In this document: one piece after another, positions 26,236 to 34,872 of the stretch
Numbering within the stretch: position 1 is the first letter of the stretch
Layout of the letters: each line of letters begins with the position of its first letter
Source: Hyphomicrobiales bacterium
Lineage (GTDB): Bacteria; Pseudomonadota; Alphaproteobacteria; Rhizobiales; CAJQND01
Assembly: GCA_028285595.1 (NCBI GenBank)
Contig: JANQOW010000030.1
Coordinates: 1-59,084 of the forward strand
DNA: 59,084 nucleotides
Reading direction: 5' to 3'
Notes under the pieces: generated by a model
Told to the model about the DNA's origin: nothing
Databases searched by the model: none
What the model saw: only the letters and a program-made list of their open reading frames with translations
Position numbers and translations under genes: made by a program

Positions 26236-28932
26236 ATGACCGGCCAATTTATTGGACAATTGATCCTATGGGCAATCGCCGCGGTTATCGTGGTGTTCAT
26301 CCTCTATTGGGTGATGCACTGGTTGTACCGACGCTCAACCAAGGAGGTCGCGTTCGTCAGGACCGGTTTCCTGGGCGAGAAGGTGGTCATTGATGGCGGC
26401 GCGTTTGCGTGGCCGATCATCCATGACATCACGCCGGTGTCTATGAACTCTCTCCAACTGGCGATCACGCGCGAGAAGGAAGAGGCTTTGATCACCAAAG
26501 ACCGCATGCGCGTGGATGTGGATGCTGAATTCTATGTGCGGGTGAAGAACACCCGCGAGGCGGTCTCCATCGCTGCGTCCACCTTGGGCCGGCGTACCCT
26601 GGAGCCTGAGCGCATTCACGACTTGCTTTCGGGTAAATTCATCTCAGCCCTGCGCACCACGGCCTCTCAGATGAGCCTTGAGGAGATCCACGAGAACCGC
26701 AACGACTACGTGGCGAGAGTGCTGGAGATGGCTCAGGTCGGTCTCGACAAAAACGGTCTGGAGCTGGAAAGCGTCGCGGTCACCGACATCGACCAATCTG
26801 ACATTCAATACTTCAATCCCTCAAACAAGTTCGATGCGGAAGGTTTGACCACAGTCATCAAGGCCGTCGAGGAACGGCGCAAGATGCGCAACGACATTGA
26901 GCAGGAATCCATGGTGCTGATCCGCTCGCGTAACCTTGAAGCGGAAAAGCAGGTTCTGGAAATCGAGAAGCAATCTGAAGAAGCCCGCCTGGAGCAGGAG
27001 CGCGAGATCGAGTTCCGCCGCGCTCAGCAGCGTGCCGAACTCGCTCGTGAGCGGTCCGAACGTGAGAAGGATGCCGAGCAGGCCACCTTGCTGTCGCGGG
27101 AAGCGATCGAGACGGCGCGGATTTCGAACGAGCGCCAGATCGCCGAAGCCCGCATTGCCTCTGAACGCGAAGTGCGGCAACGGGAAATCGACCGGCAGAA
27201 GGTGGTCGAGGAGGCTGAAATCTCCATGCGCGAGTCCTTGGAGAAGGCGCGCATTCTGCAGGAACGGGCGGTGACGGAAGAATCCATCCGCAACAAGCAG
27301 GAGACCGATAGCGTCGAGATCTCCGCGCGCGAAACGGTGGAGAAGGCCCGCATCGCCCAGGAGAAGGCCTTGGAAGAGGCTCGCATCGCCAAAGAGCGTG
27401 AAGTGCAGGCCCAGGAGATTGCCCGCCAGCGCTTGCTGGATGAGGAAGGCATTTCTGCACGCGAGGCGGTGGAACGTGCCCGGATCGATCAGGAGCATGC
27501 GGTGACCGAAGCGCGCATTGTCTCTGAGCAGCAGACGCGGGAGCGTGAAGTGGCGCGCGATCTTGCTATCCGTGAGGCGGAAATCGCCAGCCGGGAAGCC
27601 ACTGAGAAGCTGGCGATCATGCAGGAAAAAGCCGTGGCCACGGCCCGCATCGAGGCGGACAAACAGACCCGTGGTATGGAAATCACCCGCAACAAGGATC
27701 TGGACGAAGCCGAAATCGCCGCACGCGAAGCCGTGGAGAAAGCCCGGATTGCCCAAGACAAGCTGCTGTCGTTCGAGCGCATTGGCGCTCAGCAGGACAC
27801 CGAGGAGCGCGAGCAACTCAGAGCAGAAGCCGTGGAAGCGGCCCGGATCGCGAAAGAGAAGAAGGTGGCCGCCGAGCGCATTGCTTATGAGCAGGATATG
27901 CGCGAGCGCGAGATTGCCCGCAACCGCGCGGTCGATGAAGCCAACATCACTGCGCAGGAAATGATCAACGCGGCCCGCATTGCCGAAGAGAAAAAGACCC
28001 GGGCTGCCGAGATCGATAAGGAGCGGGCCCTGGATGCCGCGCAATTGGAACGGCGCAAGGCTCTTGAGCACTTGGAGGTGGAGCGCACTCAGGCCCTTCG
28101 TGAAGCCGAGATTGCCGCCAAGGACTTGGTGGAGCGTACGGAGATTGAGTCTGAAAAAGGGCTCGATGATGAGCGTATCGAGCACCAGAAGAAACGCCGT
28201 CAGTTGGAGATCGAGCGCGAGAAGGCCGTGGAAGAGGCGGCCATGGAGAAGGCCATCGCGCTCTATCAGAAGTCGCTCGACGAAAGCGCGGCGGCCATCA
28301 AGGCAGAATCCGCTCGGGCTACGGTAGCCGAAGCCAAGGCCAAGGTGGATACAGCCGAAGCGGTGGAAGTGGCCGAGCGCGAAAAGTCCGTGGATGTGAA
28401 GCGGGCCGAGAAGGAAGCCGAACAAAGCCGGCTCTCCGCAGAAGCGGAGCGTATCACCGCGGCGGTTCGCGCCGAGGCGCAAAAACTCATCAACGAAGCC
28501 GAAAACATCCTCACCGATCAGGCGCGCGCATCGCTCTTCAAGCGCAATCTGCTGGAGCGGCTGGAAGGCATCGTGTCGGCGCAGGTCAAGCCTCTGGAGA
28601 AGATCAGCGAGATCAAGATCCTGGAGCTTGGCGGCGCCGGGTCCGGCTCGCTGAACGCCGGGCGCGGCGGCTCCGGCGAGGGCGGCGGCAGTGGCGGCGG
28701 CGGGGGCGGCAGTCCCACCGACGAGGTGATCAACTCCGCCCTGCGCTACCGCGTCCAGGCGCCGATGATCGACAGCTTGCTCAACGATATCGGCATTGAG
28801 GGCAGCAATCTTGCCAAGCAGCCGGGCCTGATTCGCGAAGCGTCGGACATGCAACGGATCGCAGCGGCCGCCGGAAAGGAGAGCGGTGGAGACGGCAAGA
28901 AAGGCGAAAGCTCAGACGGGGGCAAATCGTAG
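26236..28932 (+). CDS. Flotillin-like SPFH protein with exceptionally long hendecad coiled coil
   Basis: An 898-residue protein. One N-terminal membrane helix (residues 5-30) precedes an SPFH/band 7 domain (about 35-210; EVAFVRTGFLGEKVVIDGGAF, DRMRVDVDAEFYVRV). A charged helical rod follows from about 215 to 760, and within it residues 287-660 are 34 consecutive 11-residue repeats without any gap. A Gly-rich linker (798-826, with a run of six Gly) and a C-terminal helical tail end the protein. Ordinary bacterial flotillins (FloT/YqiK) are about 500-700 residues, so the rod is unusually long. Flotillins scaffold membrane microdomains. The gene follows the TIM-barrel gene by 17 bp with GGGGAGG before the ATG and is flush with the SRPBCC genes, so a scaffold role for the pathway is inferred. 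Confidence 0.9.
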   Translation: MTGQFIGQLILWAIAAVIVVFILYWVMHWLYRRSTKEVAFVRTGFLGEKVVIDGGAFAWPIIHDITPVSMNSLQLAITREKEEALITKDRMRVDVDAEFYVRVKNTREAVSIAASTLGRRTLEPERIHDLLSGKFISALRTTASQMSLEEIHENRNDYVARVLEMAQVGLDKNGLELESVAVTDIDQSDIQYFNPSNKFDAEGLTTVIKAVEERRKMRNDIEQESMVLIRSRNLEAEKQVLEIEKQSEEARLEQEREIEFRRAQQRAELARERSEREKDAEQATLLSREAIETARISNERQIAEARIASEREVRQREIDRQKVVEEAEISMRESLEKARILQERAVTEESIRNKQETDSVEISARETVEKARIAQEKALEEARIAKEREVQAQEIARQRLLDEEGISAREAVERARIDQEHAVTEARIVSEQQTREREVARDLAIREAEIASREATEKLAIMQEKAVATARIEADKQTRGMEITRNKDLDEAEIAAREAVEKARIAQDKLLSFERIGAQQDTEEREQLRAEAVEAARIAKEKKVAAERIAYEQDMREREIARNRAVDEANITAQEMINAARIAEEKKTRAAEIDKERALDAAQLERRKALEHLEVERTQALREAEIAAKDLVERTEIESEKGLDDERIEHQKKRRQLEIEREKAVEEAAMEKAIALYQKSLDESAAAIKAESARATVAEAKAKVDTAEAVEVAEREKSVDVKRAEKEAEQSRLSAEAERITAAVRAEAQKLINEAENILTDQARASLFKRNLLERLEGIVSAQVKPLEKISEIKILELGGAGSGSLNAGRGGSGEGGGSGGGGGGSPTDEVINSALRYRVQAPMIDSLLNDIGIEGSNLAKQPGLIREASDMQRIAAAAGKESGGDGKKGESSDGGKS
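27094..28215 (+). repeat. 34 in-register 33-bp (11-residue) coding repeats in the flotillin gene
   Basis: From residue 287 to 660 the sequence divides into 34 blocks of exactly 11 residues with no insertion or deletion. A typical block is AREAVEKARIA. Position 10 is Ile in 30 blocks, Val in two, Leu in one and Gln in one; position 5 is usually Val, Leu, Ile or Thr. Four-block (44-residue) super-repeats beginning with A/S-R-E are visible early on. The pattern is a hendecad coiled coil. The DNA has a 33-bp periodicity, but copies differ by synonymous and non-synonymous changes, so it is old and under selection at the protein level. Confidence 0.92.
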
Positions 28933-29373
28933 ATGGCCCGCGTTTACGTTTCCTCGGTGATCAACGCGCCGGCGTCTGATGTCTGGGACCGGGTGCGCGA
29001 TTTCAATGGGCTGCCCAAATGGCATCCCAGAATTCGCGACAGCCGGATTGAGGATGCGCTTCCTGCCGACAAGGTGGGATGCATCCGCAATTTCCACCTT
29101 CAGAATGGCGAGCTGATCCGCGAGCAGCTCTTGGGTCTGTCGGACTACGATATGTTCTGCACCTACTCGATCCTGGAAAGCCCCATGCCGCTGGAGGACT
29201 ATCTGGCCACTCTGCGCTTGACCCCGATCACCGAAGGCGACCGCACGTTCATTGAGTGGACGGCGGAGTTCTCATGCGCGCCGTCTGATGAAGACGGGCT
29301 GGTTGAGGGCATCGGGATGGACGTCTTCCAGGCTGGCTTTGACAGCCTGAAACGGCACTTTGGATCAAGCTGA
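28933..29373 (+). CDS. SRPBCC/polyketide-cyclase-like protein, first tandem copy
   Basis: A 146-residue START/Bet v1-like (SRPBCC) protein. It opens MARVYVSSVINAPASDVWDRV and continues DFNGLPKWHPRIRDSRIED, the usual first strand and helix of the family; the long C-terminal helix is near GIGMDVFQAGFDSLKRHF. These proteins have a deep hydrophobic pocket for lipids, aromatics or polyketides. It begins directly after the flotillin stop and overlaps the second copy by one base. CoxG, an SRPBCC protein, accompanies CO dehydrogenase-type molybdenum enzymes, so a similar assembly or anchoring role is possible; binding the pathway substrate is the alternative. Confidence 0.88.
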   Translation: MARVYVSSVINAPASDVWDRVRDFNGLPKWHPRIRDSRIEDALPADKVGCIRNFHLQNGELIREQLLGLSDYDMFCTYSILESPMPLEDYLATLRLTPITEGDRTFIEWTAEFSCAPSDEDGLVEGIGMDVFQAGFDSLKRHFGSS

Positions 29374-29819
29374 TGCCAAGAGTTAAGCGCAGCACCGTAA
29401 TCGATGCACCGATTGAGGCGGTGTGGGACATGATCCGCGATTTCAACGGGCACGACCGCTGGCACCCGGCTGTGGCCACCAGCCAGGTTGAGCGGGGACG
29501 CCCGTCAGATGTCGTGGGGTGCGTGCGCAGCTTCCGCTTGGAAGACGGCTCGGCCTTAAGGGAGCAATTGCTCTCTCTGTCCGATCTGGAGCAGACCTTC
29601 ACGTACTGCCTGCTCGATACGCCGGTACCTCTGTTCAACTATGTGGCCCACGTGCGCCTGTTCCCGGTGACCGATGGCGATCAGACGTATTGGGAATGGG
29701 AGAGCCGCTTCGACACTCCGGCGGGGCGCTCCGAAGAGCTGGCTGAGCTGGTGGGCGAGGGGATCTATGTGGCCGGCTTTGAGGCCATCCGCAGCCATCT
29801 GGAGCCGCGCCATGCTTAG
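29373..29819 (+). CDS. SRPBCC/polyketide-cyclase-like protein, second tandem copy
   Basis: A 148-residue paralogue of the preceding gene, sharing the pattern VIDAPIEAVWDMIRDFNGHDRWHP, VVGCVRSF, LREQLLSLSD and a similar C-terminal helix (GEGIYVAGFEAIRSHL). By eye roughly 40-45% of positions agree with copy one. The start overlaps the stop of copy one (TGATG), and its own end overlaps the FAD-subunit gene by 8 bp. The two may form a heterodimer or have split duties, since both are kept in a tightly packed operon. The ligand is not evident from the sequence. Confidence 0.88.
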   Translation: MPRVKRSTVIDAPIEAVWDMIRDFNGHDRWHPAVATSQVERGRPSDVVGCVRSFRLEDGSALREQLLSLSDLEQTFTYCLLDTPVPLFNYVAHVRLFPVTDGDQTYWEWESRFDTPAGRSEELAELVGEGIYVAGFEAIRSHLEPRHA

Positions 29820-30603
29820 GGTTGAGACATATCCAACGGCCGCAGAAGCGGCGCGTGCACTGGGCCCGGGCGCGCGTTTTCTGGGCGGCGGCTCGCTTGT
29901 TATGATCGAACTGAACTATGGGGCAAGCGACATAGAACGGATCGTGCGCACCACCGATCCGGCGCTTAAAGACATCCGTGTCGAAGCCGGCCGGATACAC
30001 CTGGGCGCTCTGGTTACCATGGCGGACGTGCTGCGCTCCCGCGAGTTGAGTTTCCTTGCTCCCGTCGCCCAAGCGGTGGGCGGACCTGCGGTGCGCAGCG
30101 CCGCAAGTGTGGGCGGTAATCTTTTTGCGCCTCATCCTTATGGAGACTTCACCGTGGCCCTGCTCGCCTTGGATGCCATGGTGCAGACCGCCGGTGGCGC
30201 GAGCCATCCCTTGGAAGGCTACCTGGCCGATCGCAGCGGGCTGGTGACCTCTGTTTCGTTCGCTGCACCGGCAAGCAACGAGTTTGCCTTCCGCAAAGTG
30301 CGCAGGGTTCGCCCCAAAGGAGCCTCGGTCATGAGCATGGCCTGCCGGCTTTCCCGCTCCGCCGGTCAGCTTTCCGGCGTGCGTGTGGCCTACGGTGCGA
30401 TGGCGCCCACTGCAGTGCGCGCCAAGGCTGTGGAGCAGGCGCTGGAGGGCGCAACGCTCGACGAGCGTGGCATCGCGCCAGCTCTTGCGCGGGCGACGGA
30501 AGGCTTGGATCCGCCCACCGATGCGCTTGCATCTGCGTGGTACCGCAAAGAGACCGCGCCGGTGCACTTGCACCGTCTCCTGCTTGGGGAGAACGCCAGA
30601 TGA
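29812..30603 (+). CDS. Molybdenum hydroxylase FAD-binding (medium) subunit, CoxM-like
   Basis: A 263-residue FAD subunit of the xanthine oxidase family. The start at 29812 (MLRVETYPTAAEAARALG) begins the homology; the longer frame from 29674 is the out-of-frame interior of the SRPBCC gene. Two FAD pyrophosphate-contacting segments are visible: ARFLGGGSLVMIELNYG and SAASVGGNLFAPHPYGD. It passes electrons from the 2Fe-2S subunit to an acceptor. At 263 residues it is slightly shorter than CoxM (about 288). It overlaps the SRPBCC gene upstream by 8 bp and the 2Fe-2S gene downstream by 4 bp, giving the common M-S-L gene order. Confidence 0.92.
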   Translation: MLRVETYPTAAEAARALGPGARFLGGGSLVMIELNYGASDIERIVRTTDPALKDIRVEAGRIHLGALVTMADVLRSRELSFLAPVAQAVGGPAVRSAASVGGNLFAPHPYGDFTVALLALDAMVQTAGGASHPLEGYLADRSGLVTSVSFAAPASNEFAFRKVRRVRPKGASVMSMACRLSRSAGQLSGVRVAYGAMAPTAVRAKAVEQALEGATLDERGIAPALARATEGLDPPTDALASAWYRKETAPVHLHRLLLGENAR

Positions 30604-31079
30604 GTAAAACCCCTGTCACCTTCAGACTGAATGGCGAAGATGCCGCCGCCTTCGCGGATCCAGGGTCAAACCTTCTGGACTTCCTGCGCCGCGCTGTGGG
30701 TGATCTCAGCCCCAAATATGGCTGCGGCCAGGGCACCTGCGGCGCATGCACCGTTCTGATCGACGGCGAGCCGCATTTGTCCTGCATCACCTTGGCCGAA
30801 ACGGTCACCGGCCGTGAAGTGCGGACCGCCGGTGGCCTAGCAAACGGCCCGATCCTAGACCGGCTGCAGGAGGCCTTCATCGACAAGTTTGCTGCCCAAT
30901 GCGGTTATTGCACGCCTGGCATGCTCATGGCGGCCACAGCGCTTTTGGACAAGAACGCTAATCCGAGCCGTCAGGATGTGATCGATGCCATTGGCGGCAA
31001 CATTTGCCGATGCACCGGTTATGAGCCCATCGTGGACGCCATACTGGAAGCGTCGCGCAACACCAGGGGAGCAGCGTGA
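30600..31079 (+). CDS. Molybdenum hydroxylase [2Fe-2S] (small) subunit, CoxS-like
   Basis: A 159-residue iron-sulfur subunit. The start ATG at 30600 overlaps the FAD-subunit stop (ATGA). The plant-type ferredoxin cluster is in KYGCGQGTCGACTVLIDGE...SC, and the second cluster in AAQCGYCTPGM and GGNICRCTGYEPI. All eight cysteines expected for the two clusters appear present. It relays electrons between the molybdenum site and FAD. Length and motifs are fully normal for the family. The next gene starts within TGATG at its stop codon. Confidence 0.95.
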   Translation: MSKTPVTFRLNGEDAAAFADPGSNLLDFLRRAVGDLSPKYGCGQGTCGACTVLIDGEPHLSCITLAETVTGREVRTAGGLANGPILDRLQEAFIDKFAAQCGYCTPGMLMAATALLDKNANPSRQDVIDAIGGNICRCTGYEPIVDAILEASRNTRGAA

Positions 31080-32968
31080 TGGCGGTGGAGTTTCGCAAAG
31101 ATCTGTTTGCCGATGAGCGCGATGACAGCTTTGACCAAATCGGCCAGCCCCGTGTGCGCCAAGACATTGAAGGCCACGTAACCGGGCGCTCCCCGTTCTT
31201 CGATGACCATCTGTTCGACGGTCTCCTGCATGTGCGCTGCGTGCGCTCGCCCCATCACCATGCGCGGATCAGATCCATCGATGCATCGGACGCGGAACGC
31301 ATGGAGGGTGTGGTCCGCCTGATCTGGCCGCGGGACATTCCGCGCAACATGAACACGCTGCTCTCGCTGATCAACTTTGGCCGCGATGATGAGCCTCTGC
31401 TGGCCGAACGGAAAACCGCCTACGTGGGCGAGCCGGTGCTGGCCGTGATCGCCACCTCCGTGCAGGCGGCCCAGCGCGCAGTGGCCGCGGTGCGGGTGGA
31501 TTGGGAGGTCTTGCCCCATGTGCTCGATGTAGAGGAAGCGCTAACGCCCGATGCACCCGTGGTGAACGATGAGTATCCCAACAACACGTTCGACTATCAC
31601 GACCGCTACGACCACCAGAAGCTGAGGTTCGGCGATCCGGAGGCGGCGCTCGCGCGGGCCGATCATGTTGTTGAGGGGACCTATCAGATGTCGCCGATCG
31701 AGCAGGCGCCGGTAGAAACCTGTGGTGCGATTGCAGCGCCTGAAACCAACAATCGCATTGTCTGTTACACCTCGACCCAGGCGCTCTTCTTTTCGATCGG
31801 CGTCACCGGCAAGCTGCTGGAGATCCCGTCGTCCAGGCTTCACTTCATAGGTGGCACGGTCGGGGGCGGCTTCGGCGGCAAGGTGGACAGCCACCACGAG
31901 CCGATCGCCGTTCTGGCGTCGCTTTTGACCGGGAAGCCCGTCAAGTACATGTGGGACCGGGCCGAGGAGATGCAGGCGGGCGCGCCGCGCAGCGGCGAGC
32001 GCTGGCGCATCAAGGACGGCGTCATGAACGATGGCCGGATCGTTGCGCGCATCTTCACCGGTTTCTTCGATGCCGGCGCTTACACGCGGCTGACGTCTTA
32101 CGGTGTGCAGAAGTGCACCGGGCATCTGCCGGGGCCCTATACGATCCCCAACGTCGCCTCTAACATCTTCTGCGTTTACACCAACCGCACCCCGTCCACC
32201 GCCATGCGCGGCTTCGGCATCACCGGTGTGGATTTCGCCATTGAGTGCCACATGGACAAGGTGGCCGAACGGGTGGGCATGGACCCGATCGAGCTGCGCA
32301 TCCTAAATGCCTATCGCGATGGGGACATGAAGGCCCATCGCCGGCTCGCCAAGAACTGTGCCCTGATAGAAAGCTGCCAGGTGGTGGCACAGAAGGCCGA
32401 TTGGCGCCTATCGCCCGACGCCATGGCCCAATCCAGTCTCGCTGGCGGCGGCACAGACTGGCGTGCGGCGATCCCGGAAACCGTTACCGATGATGAAGGC
32501 AAGATCGGAGAGCGCCGTCGTTCGGGCCTTGCGCCTGACCCGTTCGCAGGCACCGGCCAAAGGGGCAGGGTGGCTGCTGGCACCTTCTCCGACCATCCGG
32601 CCACCGGAAACGCACCTCAACGCGACGACATGATCGCAGAGGCCTCGCGGCTTGGCTTCAAGGTGGACACCGGCGCGCCTTCCGCTCCAATGCCGCAGGC
32701 AGAGCGTCCCGTTGCGCCTCCGGCACCGCCTCCTGCTGCACCCCCTCCCCCAACAGCGCCGCACGGGAGCCAAGGCGCGCCCACGCTGCCGTCGGCCTAC
32801 TCTGAAGCCCCACCCGCGCCGACCCCGACCGTAACACCACCCGCGCCGCCTCCGGCGCCCGCAAGTACAGCACCTGAGCCTGAACCCTACCGCCCAGAAC
32901 AGCCGTTCCAACGCGGGGTGAAGCGTCCAGGCGTGTCCCGGTTCATTTCCGGGTCGAGGAGGCGCTGA
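31079..32968 (+). CDS. Molybdenum hydroxylase large subunit, N-terminal half, with Pro-rich tail
   Basis: A 629-residue protein covering only the first half of a xanthine oxidase/CoxL-type large subunit. The ATG at 31079 is chosen over the adjoining GTG at 31076 because GGGGAG lies eight bases upstream. It has the small-alpha-beta hammerhead domain (RQDIEGHVTGRSPFFDDHL), then GGTVGGGFGGKVDSHHEP and STAMRGFGITGVDFAIECHMD around the cofactor. The CO-dehydrogenase signature AYRCSFR is absent, so it is a hydroxylase rather than a CODH. Homology stops near residue 445. A 180-residue tail follows, of which about 533-610 is dominated by Pro and Ala. The C-terminal half of the enzyme is the next gene (TGATG overlap). 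Confidence 0.9.
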   Translation: MAVEFRKDLFADERDDSFDQIGQPRVRQDIEGHVTGRSPFFDDHLFDGLLHVRCVRSPHHHARIRSIDASDAERMEGVVRLIWPRDIPRNMNTLLSLINFGRDDEPLLAERKTAYVGEPVLAVIATSVQAAQRAVAAVRVDWEVLPHVLDVEEALTPDAPVVNDEYPNNTFDYHDRYDHQKLRFGDPEAALARADHVVEGTYQMSPIEQAPVETCGAIAAPETNNRIVCYTSTQALFFSIGVTGKLLEIPSSRLHFIGGTVGGGFGGKVDSHHEPIAVLASLLTGKPVKYMWDRAEEMQAGAPRSGERWRIKDGVMNDGRIVARIFTGFFDAGAYTRLTSYGVQKCTGHLPGPYTIPNVASNIFCVYTNRTPSTAMRGFGITGVDFAIECHMDKVAERVGMDPIELRILNAYRDGDMKAHRRLAKNCALIESCQVVAQKADWRLSPDAMAQSSLAGGGTDWRAAIPETVTDDEGKIGERRRSGLAPDPFAGTGQRGRVAAGTFSDHPATGNAPQRDDMIAEASRLGFKVDTGAPSAPMPQAERPVAPPAPPPAAPPPPTAPHGSQGAPTLPSAYSEAPPAPTPTVTPPAPPPAPASTAPEPEPYRPEQPFQRGVKRPGVSRFISGSRRR

Positions 32969-33990
32969 TGGCTGTTCATAAAGGGCGAGGATTTGCCTGC
33001 ATCAACTATCCTATCGGCATGAACCTGGGGGGCGATCCCAGCCAGGCTTTGGTGCACTCCACACCAGACGGCAAGTTCAAGGTGACGTTGTCGTCCATTG
33101 ATCTTGGCCAGGGCATCAAGTCCGTGGGTCGTCAAATCGCGGCAGAAACTCTCGGCATCCCGATTGAGGACGTCTACGTGGACACCGCCGACAGCGACAC
33201 CGGCCCTCACGATATGGGCAGCTTTGCCTCGCGCGGCACCCACCGGATGGGCAATGCCATCATCCGTGCGGCCAGCGAGGCGAGGGCGCAGATGCTGGAG
33301 GCAGCGGCAGAGAAGCTCGAGGTGGACGCCAGCGATCTGACCACGGACGGGAAGGGCAACATTCACGTCAAGAACGTGCCGAGCCGTTCCATCACCGTTG
33401 AGGAGACCGCCCAGGCCGCGCAGTTTGAGCAAGGACGTACTTTGGCCGGCCGCGGCATCTTCCTGGTGCCGCTCTCCGGCGTTGATGCCGATACCGGGGA
33501 GATGACCCCGGTCTCCTGCTTTGCCCATGCTGCGTTGATCATCGATGTGGAAGTGGACGATGAGACCGGAGAGGTCGAGGTCCTCCAGATCAATTCTGCC
33601 TACGAGGTCGGGCGCGCCCTGAACCCCAAGCTTGTGGAGCAGCAGCTCATTGGCGGTGCTTGGATGGGTGTTTCCCATGCGCTGTATGAGACCACGGAAC
33701 CCTACTATCCGGATCGCTCGCACGGGCCCCAGGACTTCAACACCTACTTGATGCCAGGCCCGGGAGAGATTGCGCCCCATCACATTTCGATCCTTGAGCG
33801 CCCCGCGCCTGATGCGCCGTTCGGCGGCAAGGGGCCAGGTGAGATGTGCGCGAACCCGGTTCTGCCGGCGGTGGCCAATGCGGTTTACAACGCTGTTGGC
33901 GTGCGCTGCGATAGTCTGCCCATCACGCCGGAGAAGGTTCTGCGCGGTATTCGCGCCAATGGCGGTGCCAGACCAGGTGGGCGTGCCTAG
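32968..33990 (+). CDS. Molybdenum hydroxylase large subunit, C-terminal half
   Basis: A 340-residue protein that continues the large subunit where the previous gene's homology ends. It begins HKGRGFACINYPIGMN, the segment that normally follows the first half without a break. SIDLGQGIKSVGRQIAAETLGIP and GSFASRGTHRMGNAI bind the molybdopterin cytosine dinucleotide, and the catalytic glutamate is in GGKGPGEMCANPVLPAVANA. Added to the ~445 homologous residues upstream, the two genes give a complete enzyme of the usual 780 residues. GAGGAGG precedes the start and the overlap with the upstream stop is one base, so this is two designed proteins rather than a frameshift. It must assemble with the upstream half. 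Confidence 0.92.
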   Translation: MAVHKGRGFACINYPIGMNLGGDPSQALVHSTPDGKFKVTLSSIDLGQGIKSVGRQIAAETLGIPIEDVYVDTADSDTGPHDMGSFASRGTHRMGNAIIRAASEARAQMLEAAAEKLEVDASDLTTDGKGNIHVKNVPSRSITVEETAQAAQFEQGRTLAGRGIFLVPLSGVDADTGEMTPVSCFAHAALIIDVEVDDETGEVEVLQINSAYEVGRALNPKLVEQQLIGGAWMGVSHALYETTEPYYPDRSHGPQDFNTYLMPGPGEIAPHHISILERPAPDAPFGGKGPGEMCANPVLPAVANAVYNAVGVRCDSLPITPEKVLRGIRANGGARPGGRA

Positions 33991-34872
33991 ATGGCGGTTC
34001 GCTCTGAAATATCAGGGATTGAAACCCCCAACGCCCTTCAGGATGCCCTGCGCGATGCGCAATATCTGGCCGATGACCCACTTTCGACAGCCGCCTATCT
34101 GGCGCTGGCCTTGGGCAAGCCGTTGTTGCTGGAAGGCGCGCCGGGGGTGGGGAAGACGGAAGCGGCCAAAGCCATCGGCGCCGTGCTGGGGCGCAACGTG
34201 ATCCGCCTGCAATGCTATGAGGGCATTGATGCGGCGGCCGCCCTTTACGAGTGGAACTATCCGCGCCAGATGCTAGCCATCCGCCAGGCGGAAGGCGATC
34301 ATGTGAACATCTACAGCGATGCTTTCCTTTTGGTGCGGCCTTTGCTGCAAAGCCTGCGCGAGGGCAGCGACAGCCTGTTGCTGATTGACGAGATTGATCG
34401 GTCTGATCATGAGTTCGAGGCCTTCCTGTTGGAATTCCTCTCCGACTTCACGATTTCCATCCCTGAGACCGGCACTGTGCGTGCCGGTGTGCCGCCGGTG
34501 GTGGTGCTGACCTCAAACAGAACCCGCGAGCTGCATGAAGCCCTGCGCCGCCGCTGCGTCTACCATTGGATCGATTACCCCTCGCCAAGCCTGGAAGCTC
34601 AAATCGTTATGGCGCGTGCTTCCACTGTGGCCGAAGCAACGGCGGCTGCCGTTGTGGCATCGGTCAATCTCCTGAGATCGGAGCCCCTGGTCAAACCGCC
34701 CGGCATCGCCGAGACGGTAGAGTGGGCTGAAGCGGCCACCTTGCTGAACCGTCAGGGCCACACCTGGCCTGAAGCGTTCCGCCGCTCCCTCGGCGTGGCG
34801 CTGAAGGATCATGATGACCATAACTTTATAGCGCCGAGGCTGGATGAGATCCTGCCGGGAGAGGCGGCATGA
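33991..34872 (+). CDS. MoxR-family AAA+ ATPase, CoxD-like
   Basis: A 293-residue AAA+ ATPase. Walker A is EGAPGVGKTEAAKA (about residues 46-59), Walker B is LLLIDEIDRSDHEFEAF, and a sensor segment VLTSNRTRELHEALRRRC follows. MoxR ATPases work with von Willebrand proteins as chaperones for metal-cofactor enzymes; in the CO dehydrogenase operon CoxD and CoxE mature the molybdenum site. It starts directly after the large-subunit gene stop and overlaps the CoxE-like gene by 4 bp. A role in loading or sulfurating the split hydroxylase is strongly suggested by position. Confidence 0.93.
   Translation: MAVRSEISGIETPNALQDALRDAQYLADDPLSTAAYLALALGKPLLLEGAPGVGKTEAAKAIGAVLGRNVIRLQCYEGIDAAAALYEWNYPRQMLAIRQAEGDHVNIYSDAFLLVRPLLQSLREGSDSLLLIDEIDRSDHEFEAFLLEFLSDFTISIPETGTVRAGVPPVVVLTSNRTRELHEALRRRCVYHWIDYPSPSLEAQIVMARASTVAEATAAAVVASVNLLRSEPLVKPPGIAETVEWAEAATLLNRQGHTWPEAFRRSLGVALKDHDDHNFIAPRLDEILPGEAA

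Noticed and set aside
26821..28854. 677-codon open frame on the minus strand opposite the flotillin gene
   Set aside because: It arises from the biased 33-bp coding repeat (high GC third positions) and has repetitive Leu/Phe/Arg-rich composition without any domain; the plus strand encodes a coherent SPFH protein.
31076..33990. CO dehydrogenase (CoxMSL) assignment
   Set aside because: The CoxL active-site signature AYRCSFR is missing; the loop reads STAMRGFGITG as in xanthine-oxidase-type hydroxylases. CoxDE-like maturation genes also occur with other molybdenum hydroxylases.
31079..33990. Frameshifted pseudogene of one large subunit
   Set aside because: The first gene carries a long, in-frame, compositionally distinct tail and the second has its own ribosome site and start codon in a TGATG overlap.
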